From the NCBI GenBank assembly GCA_002494625.1, contig DACH01000008.1, positions 1 through 18,615 of the forward strand: DNA of 18,615 nt, given 5' to 3'. The stretch's first letter is position 1. Every line of letters starts with the position of its first letter. Shown in pieces: positions 7,290 to 14,669 of the stretch. Source of the DNA: Archaeoglobus sp. UBA234. Lineage in GTDB: Archaea; Halobacteriota; Archaeoglobi; Archaeoglobales; Archaeoglobaceae. A model generated the notes under the pieces. It did not search any database. It saw only the letters and a list, made by a program, of their open reading frames with translations, and was not told the origin of the DNA. A program made the translations under genes and the position numbers.

Positions 7290-7718
7290 CTATCTCCCTC
7301 TATGTGCTCTCGCTTCAGCCTCCCTCATCTCGTGATCAATCTTCCCGGAGTATGGTTCAACTCTTCCTGAAACCCTCACTATATATCTATTAAGCTTTAT
7401 TTTTTCCTTACCCATGCTTTCCCTCTCGTCATTCGCCCTGTCAACCATGAGATGGATTGCATGACAGCACGGGACCTCCATTGTATAGACATCGATTTCC
7501 TCAGCGTTCGATTCTCTCATGATGAATTTCAGTTTCTCAAAAACCCTTCTGGGATCCTCGAGCATGGGACACCCTATAAGGAGGGGTTCTTCCCCAAATC
7601 TCTCAACAATCTCTTTATCAACAACAACTGCACAGTCTGCTGCTATTGTGATTTTTCTATCCTGCATAAATTCTGCTTCTGGATGAACCAGCAGAATTTT
7701 CAAAGGCCATTGTCTCAT
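7290..7718 (-). CDS. Cys-rich partner domain of a split ferredoxin-type protein
   Basis: This 142-aa protein carries IAADCAVVV (Cys29), LLIGCPMLED (Cys50) and YTMEVPCCHAIH (Cys84, Cys85). These match, from memory, the C-terminal domain of widespread ferredoxin-like proteins in which a dicluster ferredoxin is followed by ADC, GCPKLDD and MEVPCC motifs. Here that domain stands alone and is translated first, with the ferredoxin directly behind it. The four cysteines are good candidates for a metal or Fe-S site. The biochemical role of the family is not known to me. The C-terminus is highly charged. No Shine-Dalgarno is seen; an AATATTT TATA-like element lies at about 7760-7768. The gene faces the HTH regulator at 7879 across a 160-bp spacer. 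Confidence 0.65.
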   Translation of the reverse strand: MRQWPLKILLVHPEAEFMQDRKITIAADCAVVVDKEIVERFGEEPLLIGCPMLEDPRRVFEKLKFIMRESNAEEIDVYTMEVPCCHAIHLMVDRANDERESMGKEKIKLNRYIVRVSGRVEPYSGKIDHEMREAEARAHRGR

Positions 7719-7794
7719 ATTCTGTATTTCTGTTCTGTAGCGGTATCTCTCTTTTCCCTAAATATTTTGGTCTTAACAATTCTCAAAATTTTTC

Positions 7795-7814
7795 TATCGA
7801 ACATTAGTTCGATA
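7795..7814. promoter_or_regulatory. Perfect 8+4+8 inverted repeat, probable operator
   Basis: TATCGAAC and GTTCGATA flank an ATTA spacer. The 20-bp site lies in the divergent promoter region between the Cys-rich/ferredoxin unit (start 7718) and the HTH regulator (start 7879). It touches a TATA-like GATATTAAATT. Size, symmetry and position fit binding of a dimeric regulator, most simply the one encoded alongside. Confidence 0.6.
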
Positions 7815-7878
7815 TTAAATTAAAACTCTGTCAGACAAACCCAAATTTTTTTATTTTAGAAGGTTAACAAAGTTTATA

Positions 7879-8211
7879 ATGACTAAACCACCATGCATGA
7901 TGGTTGTGAGATACATTCTTCCTGCAATCAGGGCAAAACTTGCACAGGAACTTGTGGAGAAGCATGGGTTTAGGAGTAAAGATGCTGCTGAAAAGCTTGG
8001 TCTGACTCAAGCTGCAGTTTCTCAGTATATGAGCAGCAAAAGAGGGCAGCAAGGTATCGAAATTCTTCAAAAATCATCAGGGGCAGAAAAAATCCTGAAC
8101 GAGCTTATCGAGAAAATAGTCGATGGAGACTTCAAACTAGATGATGAAGTAGAGTATCTCTGCAGGATATGCGAAAGACTGAGAAAAGAGGGCTTGATAC
8201 CGGATTATTAG
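7879..8211 (+). CDS. HTH transcriptional regulator of the archaeal COG2522 type with cysteines
   Basis: This 110-aa protein has an XRE-like helix-turn-helix (about residues 31-55), with KDAAEKLGLTQAAVSQYMS as the recognition region. The N-terminal motif VVRYILPAIRAKLAQELV is typical of COG2522 regulators, which are sometimes fused to ThiN domains; no such domain is present. Three cysteines stand out: Cys6 and the C95-R-I-C98 pair near the C-terminus. They are a plausible metal, Fe-S or thiol sensor. The start is at 7879 because it retains Cys6. The ATG is close to a T/A-rich TATA-like stretch (7847-7858), suggesting a leaderless transcript. The stop overlaps the convergent ModE-like gene by 4 nt. 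Confidence 0.8.
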   Translation: MTKPPCMMVVRYILPAIRAKLAQELVEKHGFRSKDAAEKLGLTQAAVSQYMSSKRGQQGIEILQKSSGAEKILNELIEKIVDGDFKLDDEVEYLCRICERLRKEGLIPDY

Positions 8212-8579
8212 CGTCCTCTCCTTTTGTATGAGTTCAGTATTTCTTCAATCACTTCTGAGACCGTTATATCTGCAGTCCTGAAAAGTTTGAGAACTCTTTC
8301 TCCCTCCTCACTCAGGATTGTGCCACCTCCTTTTGAACCACCTCTGTCTTTCAGAACAAGTTCAAGCCCGGTTCTTTTCTCTATTTTTCTGAGATATTCC
8401 CAGACATACCTGTATGACATTCCAAGTTTTTTTGATGCAGCCATAATTGAACCTTCTTGTTTTATTGCTTCAAGAATATCTGCCCCTCCTTTACCGATGA
8501 CATGATTTCCATCTTTCTCTATCCAGAGTTTGAACCTTATTTCAAAACTACCTGATCCATCTTTATCTTCTTCAGACAT
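8208..8579 (-). CDS. ModE-like DNA-binding protein without a molybdate-binding domain
   Basis: This 123-aa protein matches the N-terminal winged-helix domain of ModE: GGADILEAIKQEGSIMAASKKLGMSY, then YVWEYLRKIEKRTG, a GGSKGGG wing turn and LSEEGERVL. The C-terminal MOP/TOBE domain that binds oxyanion in ModE is missing, so it cannot sense molybdate or tungstate that way. It is the last gene of the tup operon, 16 nt after tupC, with a strong AGGAGGTGA before its ATG. The likely role is control of the importer or of tungsten/molybdenum enzymes, with sensing unknown. Its stop overlaps the convergent gene at 8211. Confidence 0.85.
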   Translation of the reverse strand: MSEEDKDGSGSFEIRFKLWIEKDGNHVIGKGGADILEAIKQEGSIMAASKKLGMSYRYVWEYLRKIEKRTGLELVLKDRGGSKGGGTILSEEGERVLKLFRTADITVSEVIEEILNSYKRRGR

Positions 8580-8595
8580 GATTCACCTCCTGTTC

Positions 8596-9309
8596 TCAGT
8601 AAAAAAGTTCTCCTGAAAGAAACTTTTTCGTCACCTCACTTGAAGGATTCTCAAAAATCTTTTTAACATTTCCTACCTCCACAATTTTCCCCTCATGTAG
8701 ATGTACAACCCTTTCGGCTATTCTTTTTGCCTGGAACATATTATGGGTGGAGAAAACAACTGTTATTCCCTGCTCTGCCATTTTTTTTATTATGTCTTCA
8801 ATTACTTTAATATTTTGAGGATCAAGGTTGGCTGTTGGTTCGTCGAGTACGATCAACTCTGGTTTAACCGCAACTGCTCTGGCTATGGCAACTCTCTGCT
8901 GTTCTCCGCCTGAGAGGGTTTTCGCCCTTCTTTTTGCATAATCTTCAAGTCCAACCATTGAAAGAGCCTCTTTAACCCTCTTTCTCGCCTCACCATTCTC
9001 TACACCCCTTACTTTTAATCCAAATTCGATATTTTTGTAAACAGATGTGTTGAAAATAACAGGCTTCTGGAACACCATTGTCACACTTCTTCTCTGCTCT
9101 ATGGAATAGGTGTTCTCCTTCCCTTTGAGGTAATAAACTCCCTTATCAGGCATATCGAGCATAGAAATAATCCTCAGAAGAGTCGTCTTTCCAGCCCCAC
9201 TGCTGCCAATTATTGAAAGAATTTCACCTTCTCTGATATCCAGGTTTATATCTTTAAGAGCTGGAAAGCTGCCGAAGTACTTCCAGATGCGTTCAAGTCT
9301 GACAATCAT
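8596..9309 (-). CDS. tupC: Tungstate-type ABC importer, ATP-binding protein
   Basis: This 237-aa ABC ATPase has Walker A GSSGAGKTT (about 35-43), a Q-loop at VFQKP, signature LSGGEQQRVAIARA, Walker B ELIVLDEPTA and the switch His in FSTHN. It powers uptake through the membrane protein encoded just upstream; the genes overlap by ATGA. The role as tungstate rather than phosphate or molybdate importer is inferred from the TupA-like binding protein in the same operon. AGAGGTGA precedes the start. Confidence 0.92.
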   Translation of the reverse strand: MIVRLERIWKYFGSFPALKDINLDIREGEILSIIGSSGAGKTTLLRIISMLDMPDKGVYYLKGKENTYSIEQRRSVTMVFQKPVIFNTSVYKNIEFGLKVRGVENGEARKRVKEALSMVGLEDYAKRRAKTLSGGEQQRVAIARAVAVKPELIVLDEPTANLDPQNIKVIEDIIKKMAEQGITVVFSTHNMFQAKRIAERVVHLHEGKIVEVGNVKKIFENPSSEVTKKFLSGELFY

Positions 9310-9986
9310 GTTTCACCTCTGAGGTAGGTGTGAACTGTATTGGAAAGATACGAGATTATGAACACGATTGCCATGAGGATCAATCCAAGAGCGATTGCAA
9401 TTTCTATTTCTCCTCTCGAGACATACATTTGCATTGCAGTCGTCAAAACTCTCGTGTTTTGCCCTCCTCTCACAAAAATATTACCTCCTATCATCAGTGC
9501 TATTCCCAGTTCAGCTATTGCTCTATTAAAGGCAGCTATTGCTGAAAGAAGAACACCAGATGAGGCTTCCTTTATCATCGCAATTGAAGCCTGAAAGTCT
9601 GTTGCCCCCAGTGTAAGGGCAAGTTCTCGGATCTCCTTTTCAACAGCCTCTATGGAGTTTGATACGAAACTCACTATTATGGGGGAAATAAGGAGTGACT
9701 GACCGATGCTTATGCCCATCTCAGTATATAGAAGCCCAAGTCTCCCAAGAATCCCGTTAGGGGCAAGCATCAGGTATAAGATAAGTCCAAGAACTACCGT
9801 AGGAACACCTATCATTGCGTTGAAAAAGCTTTTCAGATAATCCCTTCCTGGAAACCTGAAAAATCCTATTGCCATCGCAACGGGAATTGAATAACCTAAT
9901 GCCAAAAGAGTTGCAATACCTGATACTTTTATCGATCTCAAAGCAATCTCCAGAACTTCCTCACTTGTTATGATATCAATCAGCAT
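9306..9986 (-). CDS. tupB: Tungstate-type ABC importer, permease
   Basis: This is a polytopic membrane protein of 226 aa with about five to six hydrophobic segments. It carries the EAA loop ELALTLGATDFQASIAMIKE that contacts the ATPase, followed by FNRAIAELG, typical of TupB permeases. The frame is open to 10001, but I choose Met at 9986 (MLIDIITSEE). GAGGTGG stands 6 nt before that ATG, and the first five codons of the longer form overlap that site. With this start it overlaps the tupA stop by 11 nt, showing a tightly coupled operon. Confidence 0.9.
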   Translation of the reverse strand: MLIDIITSEEVLEIALRSIKVSGIATLLALGYSIPVAMAIGFFRFPGRDYLKSFFNAMIGVPTVVLGLILYLMLAPNGILGRLGLLYTEMGISIGQSLLISPIIVSFVSNSIEAVEKEIRELALTLGATDFQASIAMIKEASSGVLLSAIAAFNRAIAELGIALMIGGNIFVRGGQNTRVLTTAMQMYVSRGEIEIAIALGLILMAIVFIISYLSNTVHTYLRGET

Positions 9987-10941
9987 AACTTTCCACCTCA
10001 ATGAACCCCATCGAACCCTTTCTGAACTCTAATGGACACTCAGTTAACTTTCTATTATCCTCAAAGAACCCGTACTTTGCAATCCACATCAAGGTTTTCT
10101 CGTCTGCCATAGAAATGGGATAGAAAAGGGGTTGTGAATAATCTCCGAATTCTGCTATAATCTTCTGCCCTCTGTCCATCATCCATTTTTCAAATTCCAT
10201 AAAGAGCTCCTCTTTTTTACCTCTGACGCCCATCATGCTGTATATGTTAATCAGTTCCTCTCCTTTATTGACATAAATCTCAAGCTCTATCAGCCCGTCT
10301 TTTTTGAACTTGAGAAAGGTTCCAATGTCTGAAAGCGTGTAAGCTGGCAGAGACTTACCTATGTTGTTAGTATAGAGCAATGTTTTCCCCATTCCAGTGC
10401 CTGTGCTCCTGAACCATGCCTCATTTTTGATTTCAGAGTAATTTAAGCCTGCCATTTTCCATAATTCCTTCTCTTTCGTGTTGGTGCCTGATTTATCATC
10501 TCTGGAAACCCACACTACCTTTCCCTGTCTTCCATATTCAGCTACCTTCATTAGGAATTCGGTGGCGCTCGAAGCCTCAATTTTTTTATCGCTCCCAACT
10601 ATCACGAAATAGTTATAAGCGAAAACCTTTCTGTTATATCCCATTTCCTCGAGAAAGTCCTTTTCGAGTACAGGAGAGTGTACTAACAGTCCGTCACTAA
10701 CACCCTGTTTGGCATCAATAATTGCAGCTCCCGTCCCCTTTGGTATAAAGTGTATCTCTATTCCGCTATCTTTCATGAACTCTTCTGCAATCACATCAAG
10801 CAATCCGGTATCGTAAAGGCTCGTTGTTGTCGATATGGTCAGAATTCTGCTGTTTTGGCTGGGGAAGAATATAAAAGCCAGCAGAACAAATAAAATAACT
10901 ACCGGAACAACATAACTATACTTCATGATATGCACAGCCAT
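9976..10941 (-). CDS. tupA: Tungstate-binding protein, substrate-binding part of the importer
   Basis: This protein of up to 321 aa has an N-terminal hydrophobic segment (about residues 9-27) that anchors or exports it. The binding fold starts with ISTTTSLYDTGLLD, the hallmark TTTS motif of TupA. It also has GTGAAIIDAKQG and SRDDKSGTNTKE, which contribute to the oxyanion pocket in this family. The family binds tungstate with high affinity, and discrimination from molybdate cannot be read here. The start is uncertain: 10941 (MAVHIMKYS) or 10926 (MKYSYVV), and neither has a clear ribosome site. It is the first gene of the operon tupA-tupB-tupC-modE-like, divergent from the CBS-HTH gene. Confidence 0.9.
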   Translation of the reverse strand: MAVHIMKYSYVVPVVILFVLLAFIFFPSQNSRILTISTTTSLYDTGLLDVIAEEFMKDSGIEIHFIPKGTGAAIIDAKQGVSDGLLVHSPVLEKDFLEEMGYNRKVFAYNYFVIVGSDKKIEASSATEFLMKVAEYGRQGKVVWVSRDDKSGTNTKEKELWKMAGLNYSEIKNEAWFRSTGTGMGKTLLYTNNIGKSLPAYTLSDIGTFLKFKKDGLIELEIYVNKGEELINIYSMMGVRGKKEELFMEFEKWMMDRGQKIIAEFGDYSQPLFYPISMADEKTLMWIAKYGFFEDNRKLTECPLEFRKGSMGFIEVESYAD

Positions 10942-11039
10942 TCATAACGATATAAAATTTTTGGTAATCTGAAATAAAACCATATCAAAAAATGCATGCA
11001 GGTAATATTTAAATAGGCAATTATCAATTAACTTTCTGT
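10942..11039. promoter_or_regulatory. Divergent promoter of the tup operon and CBS-HTH gene
   Basis: This is a 98-bp spacer. For the plus gene, TAATATTTAAATA (about 11003-11015) is a good TATA element some 30 nt before the ATG, suggesting a leaderless mRNA. For tup, the minus-strand GGTTTTATTTC (about 10971-10981) is a candidate. A TGCATGCA palindrome (10993-11000) and two GGTAAT copies (10963, 11001) could be regulatory. Confidence 0.45.
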
Positions 11040-11633
11040 ATGCTTTTTGAAATTGAGGAGATCAAAAGAAAAAGAAAAAAGCTTGGGTTAACACAGAAAA
11101 AGCTTGCTGAACTCGTTGGAGTAAGTCAACCACTTGTCGCAAGAATAGAATCCGGAGATATAGATCCAAAACTCTCACTTGTGAAGAAAATTTTTGAGGT
11201 TTTGGAGAGCTTAGAGGGAAAAAAGGTGAACGCCAGAAGTGTGATGAATCCCGAGATAATGTATGCAAAGCCTGAAGAATCGCTGAGAGAAGTAATGAAA
11301 GTTATGCTGGAAAAAGGCATATCTCAGATGCCAGTTCTTGAGCTTGGAAGAGTGCTTGGTACAATTACGGAGAGTTCGATAGTCAGAATAATTCTCAGTA
11401 AAGGTATCGAGAGCACCGAGGAAATGAGGGTAAAGGACTGTATGGATTCACCTCTCCCTGCAGTCTCCCCAGATGAGAGCCTTGAGTATATTTGCAAAAT
11501 GCTTATACACAATCCCGCAGTGCTTGTTATGGAAGATGGAGAGGTCAAGGGAATAATAACAAAGCATGATATAATGAAGACAATAAGGGGAAAGTCCTAT
11601 GAGGAAAATTTTCTGGTACAGAATGGCGGATGA
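11040..11633 (+). CDS. HTH regulator with two CBS domains
   Basis: This 197-aa protein has an XRE-type helix-turn-helix (about 4-57; LTQKKLAELVGVSQPLVARIESG). A CBS pair follows: VMNPEIMYAKPEESLREVMKVML (about 66-118) and VKDCMDSPLPAVSPDESLEYI...GIITKHDIM (about 129-182). CBS pairs usually bind adenosyl nucleotides, so it may link gene control to energy or AdoMet state. It matches COG3620. It is divergent from tupA and overlaps the next gene. Targets could be either side; the sequence does not decide. Confidence 0.88.
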   Translation: MLFEIEEIKRKRKKLGLTQKKLAELVGVSQPLVARIESGDIDPKLSLVKKIFEVLESLEGKKVNARSVMNPEIMYAKPEESLREVMKVMLEKGISQMPVLELGRVLGTITESSIVRIILSKGIESTEEMRVKDCMDSPLPAVSPDESLEYICKMLIHNPAVLVMEDGEVKGIITKHDIMKTIRGKSYEENFLVQNGG

Positions 11634-12192
11634 GAAGAAGATCGACTACCTTGAGAAGTTCAGTGTTGGAGTTATTGGCTCAAGGATGGTGATGGAGCTT
11701 CTGTGGAGAAGTGGTGTCGGCTGCATAAGATACATAGGTGACTTTGTAACTCCTGCTGATGTAAGGATAGATTCCACAATAAAACCCCTCGAAGCAAATG
11801 ATTACGATGTTGTTCATCCAATGAGCACGGATTCCTGCATTATCTCCTACCAGTACCCGGATGATTATTCAGAGTTCAAAAGGCAGTTGAAGGGAATTGA
11901 TGTAATACTGGCTCACAAGCACATCAGAAACTCTGCAAGAGCCGCTGAAGAACTTGGAGTACCCTTTATTCCAGACATTGTAACAACTTTTCTTCCTGAT
12001 GGTGTCTCATTTTTTGATGTTAACTATCCTCGAACAGATTATGACCCTGTATCCTATGCTCTTATATGCTCCATTCAGGCTGGAGAAATAATGAGGATAT
12101 TCACAGGCTATCAGCTCCCTGTAATCGCTCCCGAAGCATATGTTGTTGATTTCAACAGTCCTGGATATCTGAAAAAGATAAATCTTAAATAA
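11599..12192 (+). CDS. Degenerate ThiF/E1-like protein
   Basis: This protein of up to 197 aa keeps the outline of the ThiF/MoeB/E1 fold: SVGVIGSRMVMELLWRSGVGCIRYIGDF (strand-helix-strand), GIDVILAHKHIRNSARAAEELGVPFI, and a C-terminal segment YALICSIQAGEIMRIFTG with a following APEAYVVDF. The usual GxGGLG is reduced to VIGSR. The Zn CxxC pairs are absent, and no catalytic Cys is evident in the usual place. It may thus be a non-adenylating relative. The start at 11599 has AAGGGG upstream and overlaps the CBS-HTH gene by 35 nt. Met9 (11623) is an alternative. It precedes mptG by 47 bp, which could link it to pterin biosynthesis, but that is only context. Confidence 0.55.
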   Translation: MRKIFWYRMADEKKIDYLEKFSVGVIGSRMVMELLWRSGVGCIRYIGDFVTPADVRIDSTIKPLEANDYDVVHPMSTDSCIISYQYPDDYSEFKRQLKGIDVILAHKHIRNSARAAEELGVPFIPDIVTTFLPDGVSFFDVNYPRTDYDPVSYALICSIQAGEIMRIFTGYQLPVIAPEAYVVDFNSPGYLKKINLK

Positions 12193-12239
12193 ATTTTAAT
12201 GTTCAGGGTATTTCCAGTTAGTTTAAAAGGGTCGAGAGA

Positions 12240-13202
12240 ATGAGAGTCAGAATCAAAACTCCTTCAAGAATTCACATAACGCTGATAGATCTCAATGGAG
12301 AGATCGGGAGAATTGATGGAGGAATAGGACTCGCTCTGAATGAGCCATTTATAGAAATTGAGGCGTCCGTGGCTGAAGAAGTATCTGTGGATGGAGGTAC
12401 AGCTTTCTCAAGAGCAGCTAAAAAGCTGAGTGACGCTTTCGGGAGAGGAATCATTGTAAAGGTTCTGAACAGATATGAAAGTCATGTCGGCTTGGGGAGC
12501 GGAACTCAGGCGGCACTTGCTGTAGCAAAAGCCTATCAGATGATTTACAGTCTTGATCTCACCCTGAAGGAGCTTGCTGCACTCGTTGGCCGCGGTGGCA
12601 CATCAGGGGTTGGAGTAGCAGCCTTTGAGAGAGGTGGATTTATTCTGGATGGAGGGCACTCAAAAAAGGTAAAAAAGGGTTTTCTCCCCTCTTCGGCAAG
12701 CAGAGCACCCCCACCCCCCATCCTTGCAAGGTATGATTTCCCCGACTGGGATGTTGTTATTGCAACTCCAGATCTGAAAGGATACTACGGAGACGAGGAA
12801 ATCAATCTATTCCAGAAGTACTGCCCGATATCGCAAGGGGAAGTTAAGACGGTATCCCATCTGATCCTGATGAAAATCCTGCCTTCCATCATCGAAGAAG
12901 ACCTTGATGCTTTCAGAGAGGGAATTTATAGAATTCAACATACAGGATTTAAGAGAATCGAAGTAGAGCAATATGGAGAGCTGATAAAAAATATAATTGA
13001 GCTACATAAAGACTCTGCTGCAGTGGGCATGAGCTCAACTGGACCAACAGTTTATGCCATAACAGACACCAATGCATCCAAAATTGAGAGAGATTTTAAA
13101 TCTGCCTTCAAAGACAGGGGATTTGACTGTAAAACAACTGTAACTACAGCCAATAACTCTGGAGCACTGATAGAGATGAAAGAGGTTGTTGAAAAAATAT
13201 GA
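12240..13202 (+). CDS. mptG: Beta-ribofuranosylaminobenzene 5'-phosphate synthase
   Basis: This 320-aa enzyme condenses 4-hydroxybenzoate (or 4-aminobenzoate) with PRPP, releasing CO2 and pyrophosphate, in methanopterin synthesis. It is GHMP-kinase related. The evidence is SRIHITLIDLNGEIGRIDGGIGLAL at the N-terminus, the GLGSGTQAALAVA loop (about 83-95), GRGGTSGVGVAAFERGGFILDGGH, and the C-terminal GMSSTGPTVYAI. Known family members do not use ATP, despite the fold. Length is typical (about 320-330). A TTTAAAAGG TATA-like element and GAGAG precede the ATG. It overlaps nop5 by ATGA, so it shares a transcript with the RNA-modification genes. Confidence 0.92.
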   Translation: MRVRIKTPSRIHITLIDLNGEIGRIDGGIGLALNEPFIEIEASVAEEVSVDGGTAFSRAAKKLSDAFGRGIIVKVLNRYESHVGLGSGTQAALAVAKAYQMIYSLDLTLKELAALVGRGGTSGVGVAAFERGGFILDGGHSKKVKKGFLPSSASRAPPPPILARYDFPDWDVVIATPDLKGYYGDEEINLFQKYCPISQGEVKTVSHLILMKILPSIIEEDLDAFREGIYRIQHTGFKRIEVEQYGELIKNIIELHKDSAAVGMSSTGPTVYAITDTNASKIERDFKSAFKDRGFDCKTTVTTANNSGALIEMKEVVEKI

Positions 13203-14002
13203 GTGAAATCAATAACTGCTACAATACCTGGTTTGGAGAAGTCTGTCTGGAAGATGGGCTGAAAGTTTTCAGATCCAAGAACCTCAAAGAATCCTTCCAG
13301 TCCTGCAAAAATTGGAAACTTCCTTTCTCAGTCAAAGATGCAGGCATGATTGCTTTTGGCTCTGAAAGTGAATACTACAGAAATTTGAGAAGGACAGCTC
13401 TGCAGGTTGCCGAAGAGAGAGTAAGAAAAGAGCTCCAGAGTGATGAAAGATATTTGATCTCACTTCTCAAGGCTCTTGATGAAATTGACCTTGGGATTAA
13501 CCTTTTCAGTGAAAAAATAAGAGATATTGAAGAGACAAGAGAGTCCAGTTTAACTGAGAAATTCAACCAGATTGTAAGCGATTTGAAAACTTTCAGAAAA
13601 GACCTCGAAAATGAAATAAACTCTCATGCAGAAAGAATTATTCCGAATGTCAGCAGCATTGCGGGTGGTGTTATTGCTGCAAGGCTTCTCGAAAAAGCTG
13701 GTAGCCTGAAAAAACTCGCCTCCATGCCTGCCAGCACAATTCAGATTATCGGAGCTGAAAAGAGTCTATTCAAAGCTATCTCCCGGATGAAAAAAGGTAA
13801 GAAAGCCAAAACACCAAAGCACGGGATTATTTTTCAGCACCCCTATATCAGAGGTCTTCCAAAGAAGAAAAGAGGAAAAATGGCAAGGTTCATGGCTGCA
13901 AAACTTGCAATAGCAGCAAGGATAGACTTTTATGGTGGAGAGCTCAATGAAGAACTCGTGGAGATAGTCAGGAAAAAGTATGGCGAACTGCAGGAGCGGT
14001 AA
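13199..14002 (+). CDS. nop5: Nop5 (archaeal Nop56/58), C/D-box RNP scaffold
   Basis: This 267-aa protein has an N-terminal domain that would bind fibrillarin, a long charged coiled-coil (about 100-145) and the C-terminal NOP domain. The last is clear: SIAGGVIAARLLEKAGSLKKLASMP, IQIIGAEKSLFKAI and PKHGIIFQHPYIRGLPKKKRGKMAR, which contact L7Ae-bound kink-turn RNA. It is shorter than most archaeal Nop5 proteins (about 370-410 aa). I recall that the Archaeoglobus fulgidus protein is similarly short. It is flanked by mptG (4-nt overlap) and flpA (2-nt gap). Confidence 0.93.
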   Translation: MSEINNCYNTWFGEVCLEDGLKVFRSKNLKESFQSCKNWKLPFSVKDAGMIAFGSESEYYRNLRRTALQVAEERVRKELQSDERYLISLLKALDEIDLGINLFSEKIRDIEETRESSLTEKFNQIVSDLKTFRKDLENEINSHAERIIPNVSSIAGGVIAARLLEKAGSLKKLASMPASTIQIIGAEKSLFKAISRMKKGKKAKTPKHGIIFQHPYIRGLPKKKRGKMARFMAAKLAIAARIDFYGGELNEELVEIVRKKYGELQER

Positions 14003-14004
14003 CA

Positions 14005-14655
14005 ATGAGGGTGATAAAAGAGATACTGAACAACACTTTTATTGTCGAACACAGAGATAGTTCTTTTCTGGCTACAAAAAGCCGTTACCCTCCATTTTAT
14101 GGTGAAAAAAAAATTGGTGACTACCGAGAGTGGAAGGCTTATAGAAGCAAACTTGCTGCAGTCATTCTTAACGGTTATACCCCCTCTATAAAAAAAGATG
14201 CAGTGATGCTCTATCTCGGAGTAGCAAGCGGAACAACAGCCAGCCATCTATCTGACATTCTTGACTCCGGGATAATCTATGCAGTTGAGTATTCAGCCAC
14301 TCCCTTTAAAAAGTTCTTAGAGCTGGCAGAAGAAAGAGAGAATATAATACCTCTACTCGAAGATGCCTCAAAACCCGAGAACTACTCTGGAATCGTTGAA
14401 CCAGTTGATTTTATCTATCAGGACATCTCACAGAAAAATCAGATAGAGATATTCAGCACAAATGCAGATTTATTTCTAAGGGACGGAGGAGAGGGAATAA
14501 TTATGGTGAAGGCGAGGAGCATAGACTCGACTTCTGAGCCTTCAGAGGTTTTCAATTTTGTCTTATCAGAACTTGAGAAGTTCTTCGACATCTTGAAGCA
14601 TGGCGGCCTTGAGCCATTTCATAAAGACCACATTTTTGTGCATGTGAGAAAATAA
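14005..14655 (+). CDS. flpA: Fibrillarin, rRNA/tRNA 2'-O-methyltransferase
   Basis: This 216-aa AdoMet-dependent methyltransferase is guided by C/D-box sRNAs. Class I fold motifs are visible: MLYLGVASGTTASHLSDIL (motif I, AdoMet loop), IYAVEYSATPFKKFLEL (acidic strand 2), VDFIYQDISQKNQ and the later IIMVKARSIDST with the catalytic Lys. Length is usual for archaeal fibrillarin (about 210-230). It is the last gene of the mptG-nop5-flpA unit. No C/D-box sRNA gene was recognised nearby. Confidence 0.95.
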   Translation: MRVIKEILNNTFIVEHRDSSFLATKSRYPPFYGEKKIGDYREWKAYRSKLAAVILNGYTPSIKKDAVMLYLGVASGTTASHLSDILDSGIIYAVEYSATPFKKFLELAEERENIIPLLEDASKPENYSGIVEPVDFIYQDISQKNQIEIFSTNADLFLRDGGEGIIMVKARSIDSTSEPSEVFNFVLSELEKFFDILKHGGLEPFHKDHIFVHVRK

Positions 14656-14669
14656 CCCCACTCCCAATC

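Noticed and set aside
13930..14247. Minus-strand frame opposite nop5/flpA
   Set aside because: It lies antisense to two well-supported genes and has no recognisable domain.
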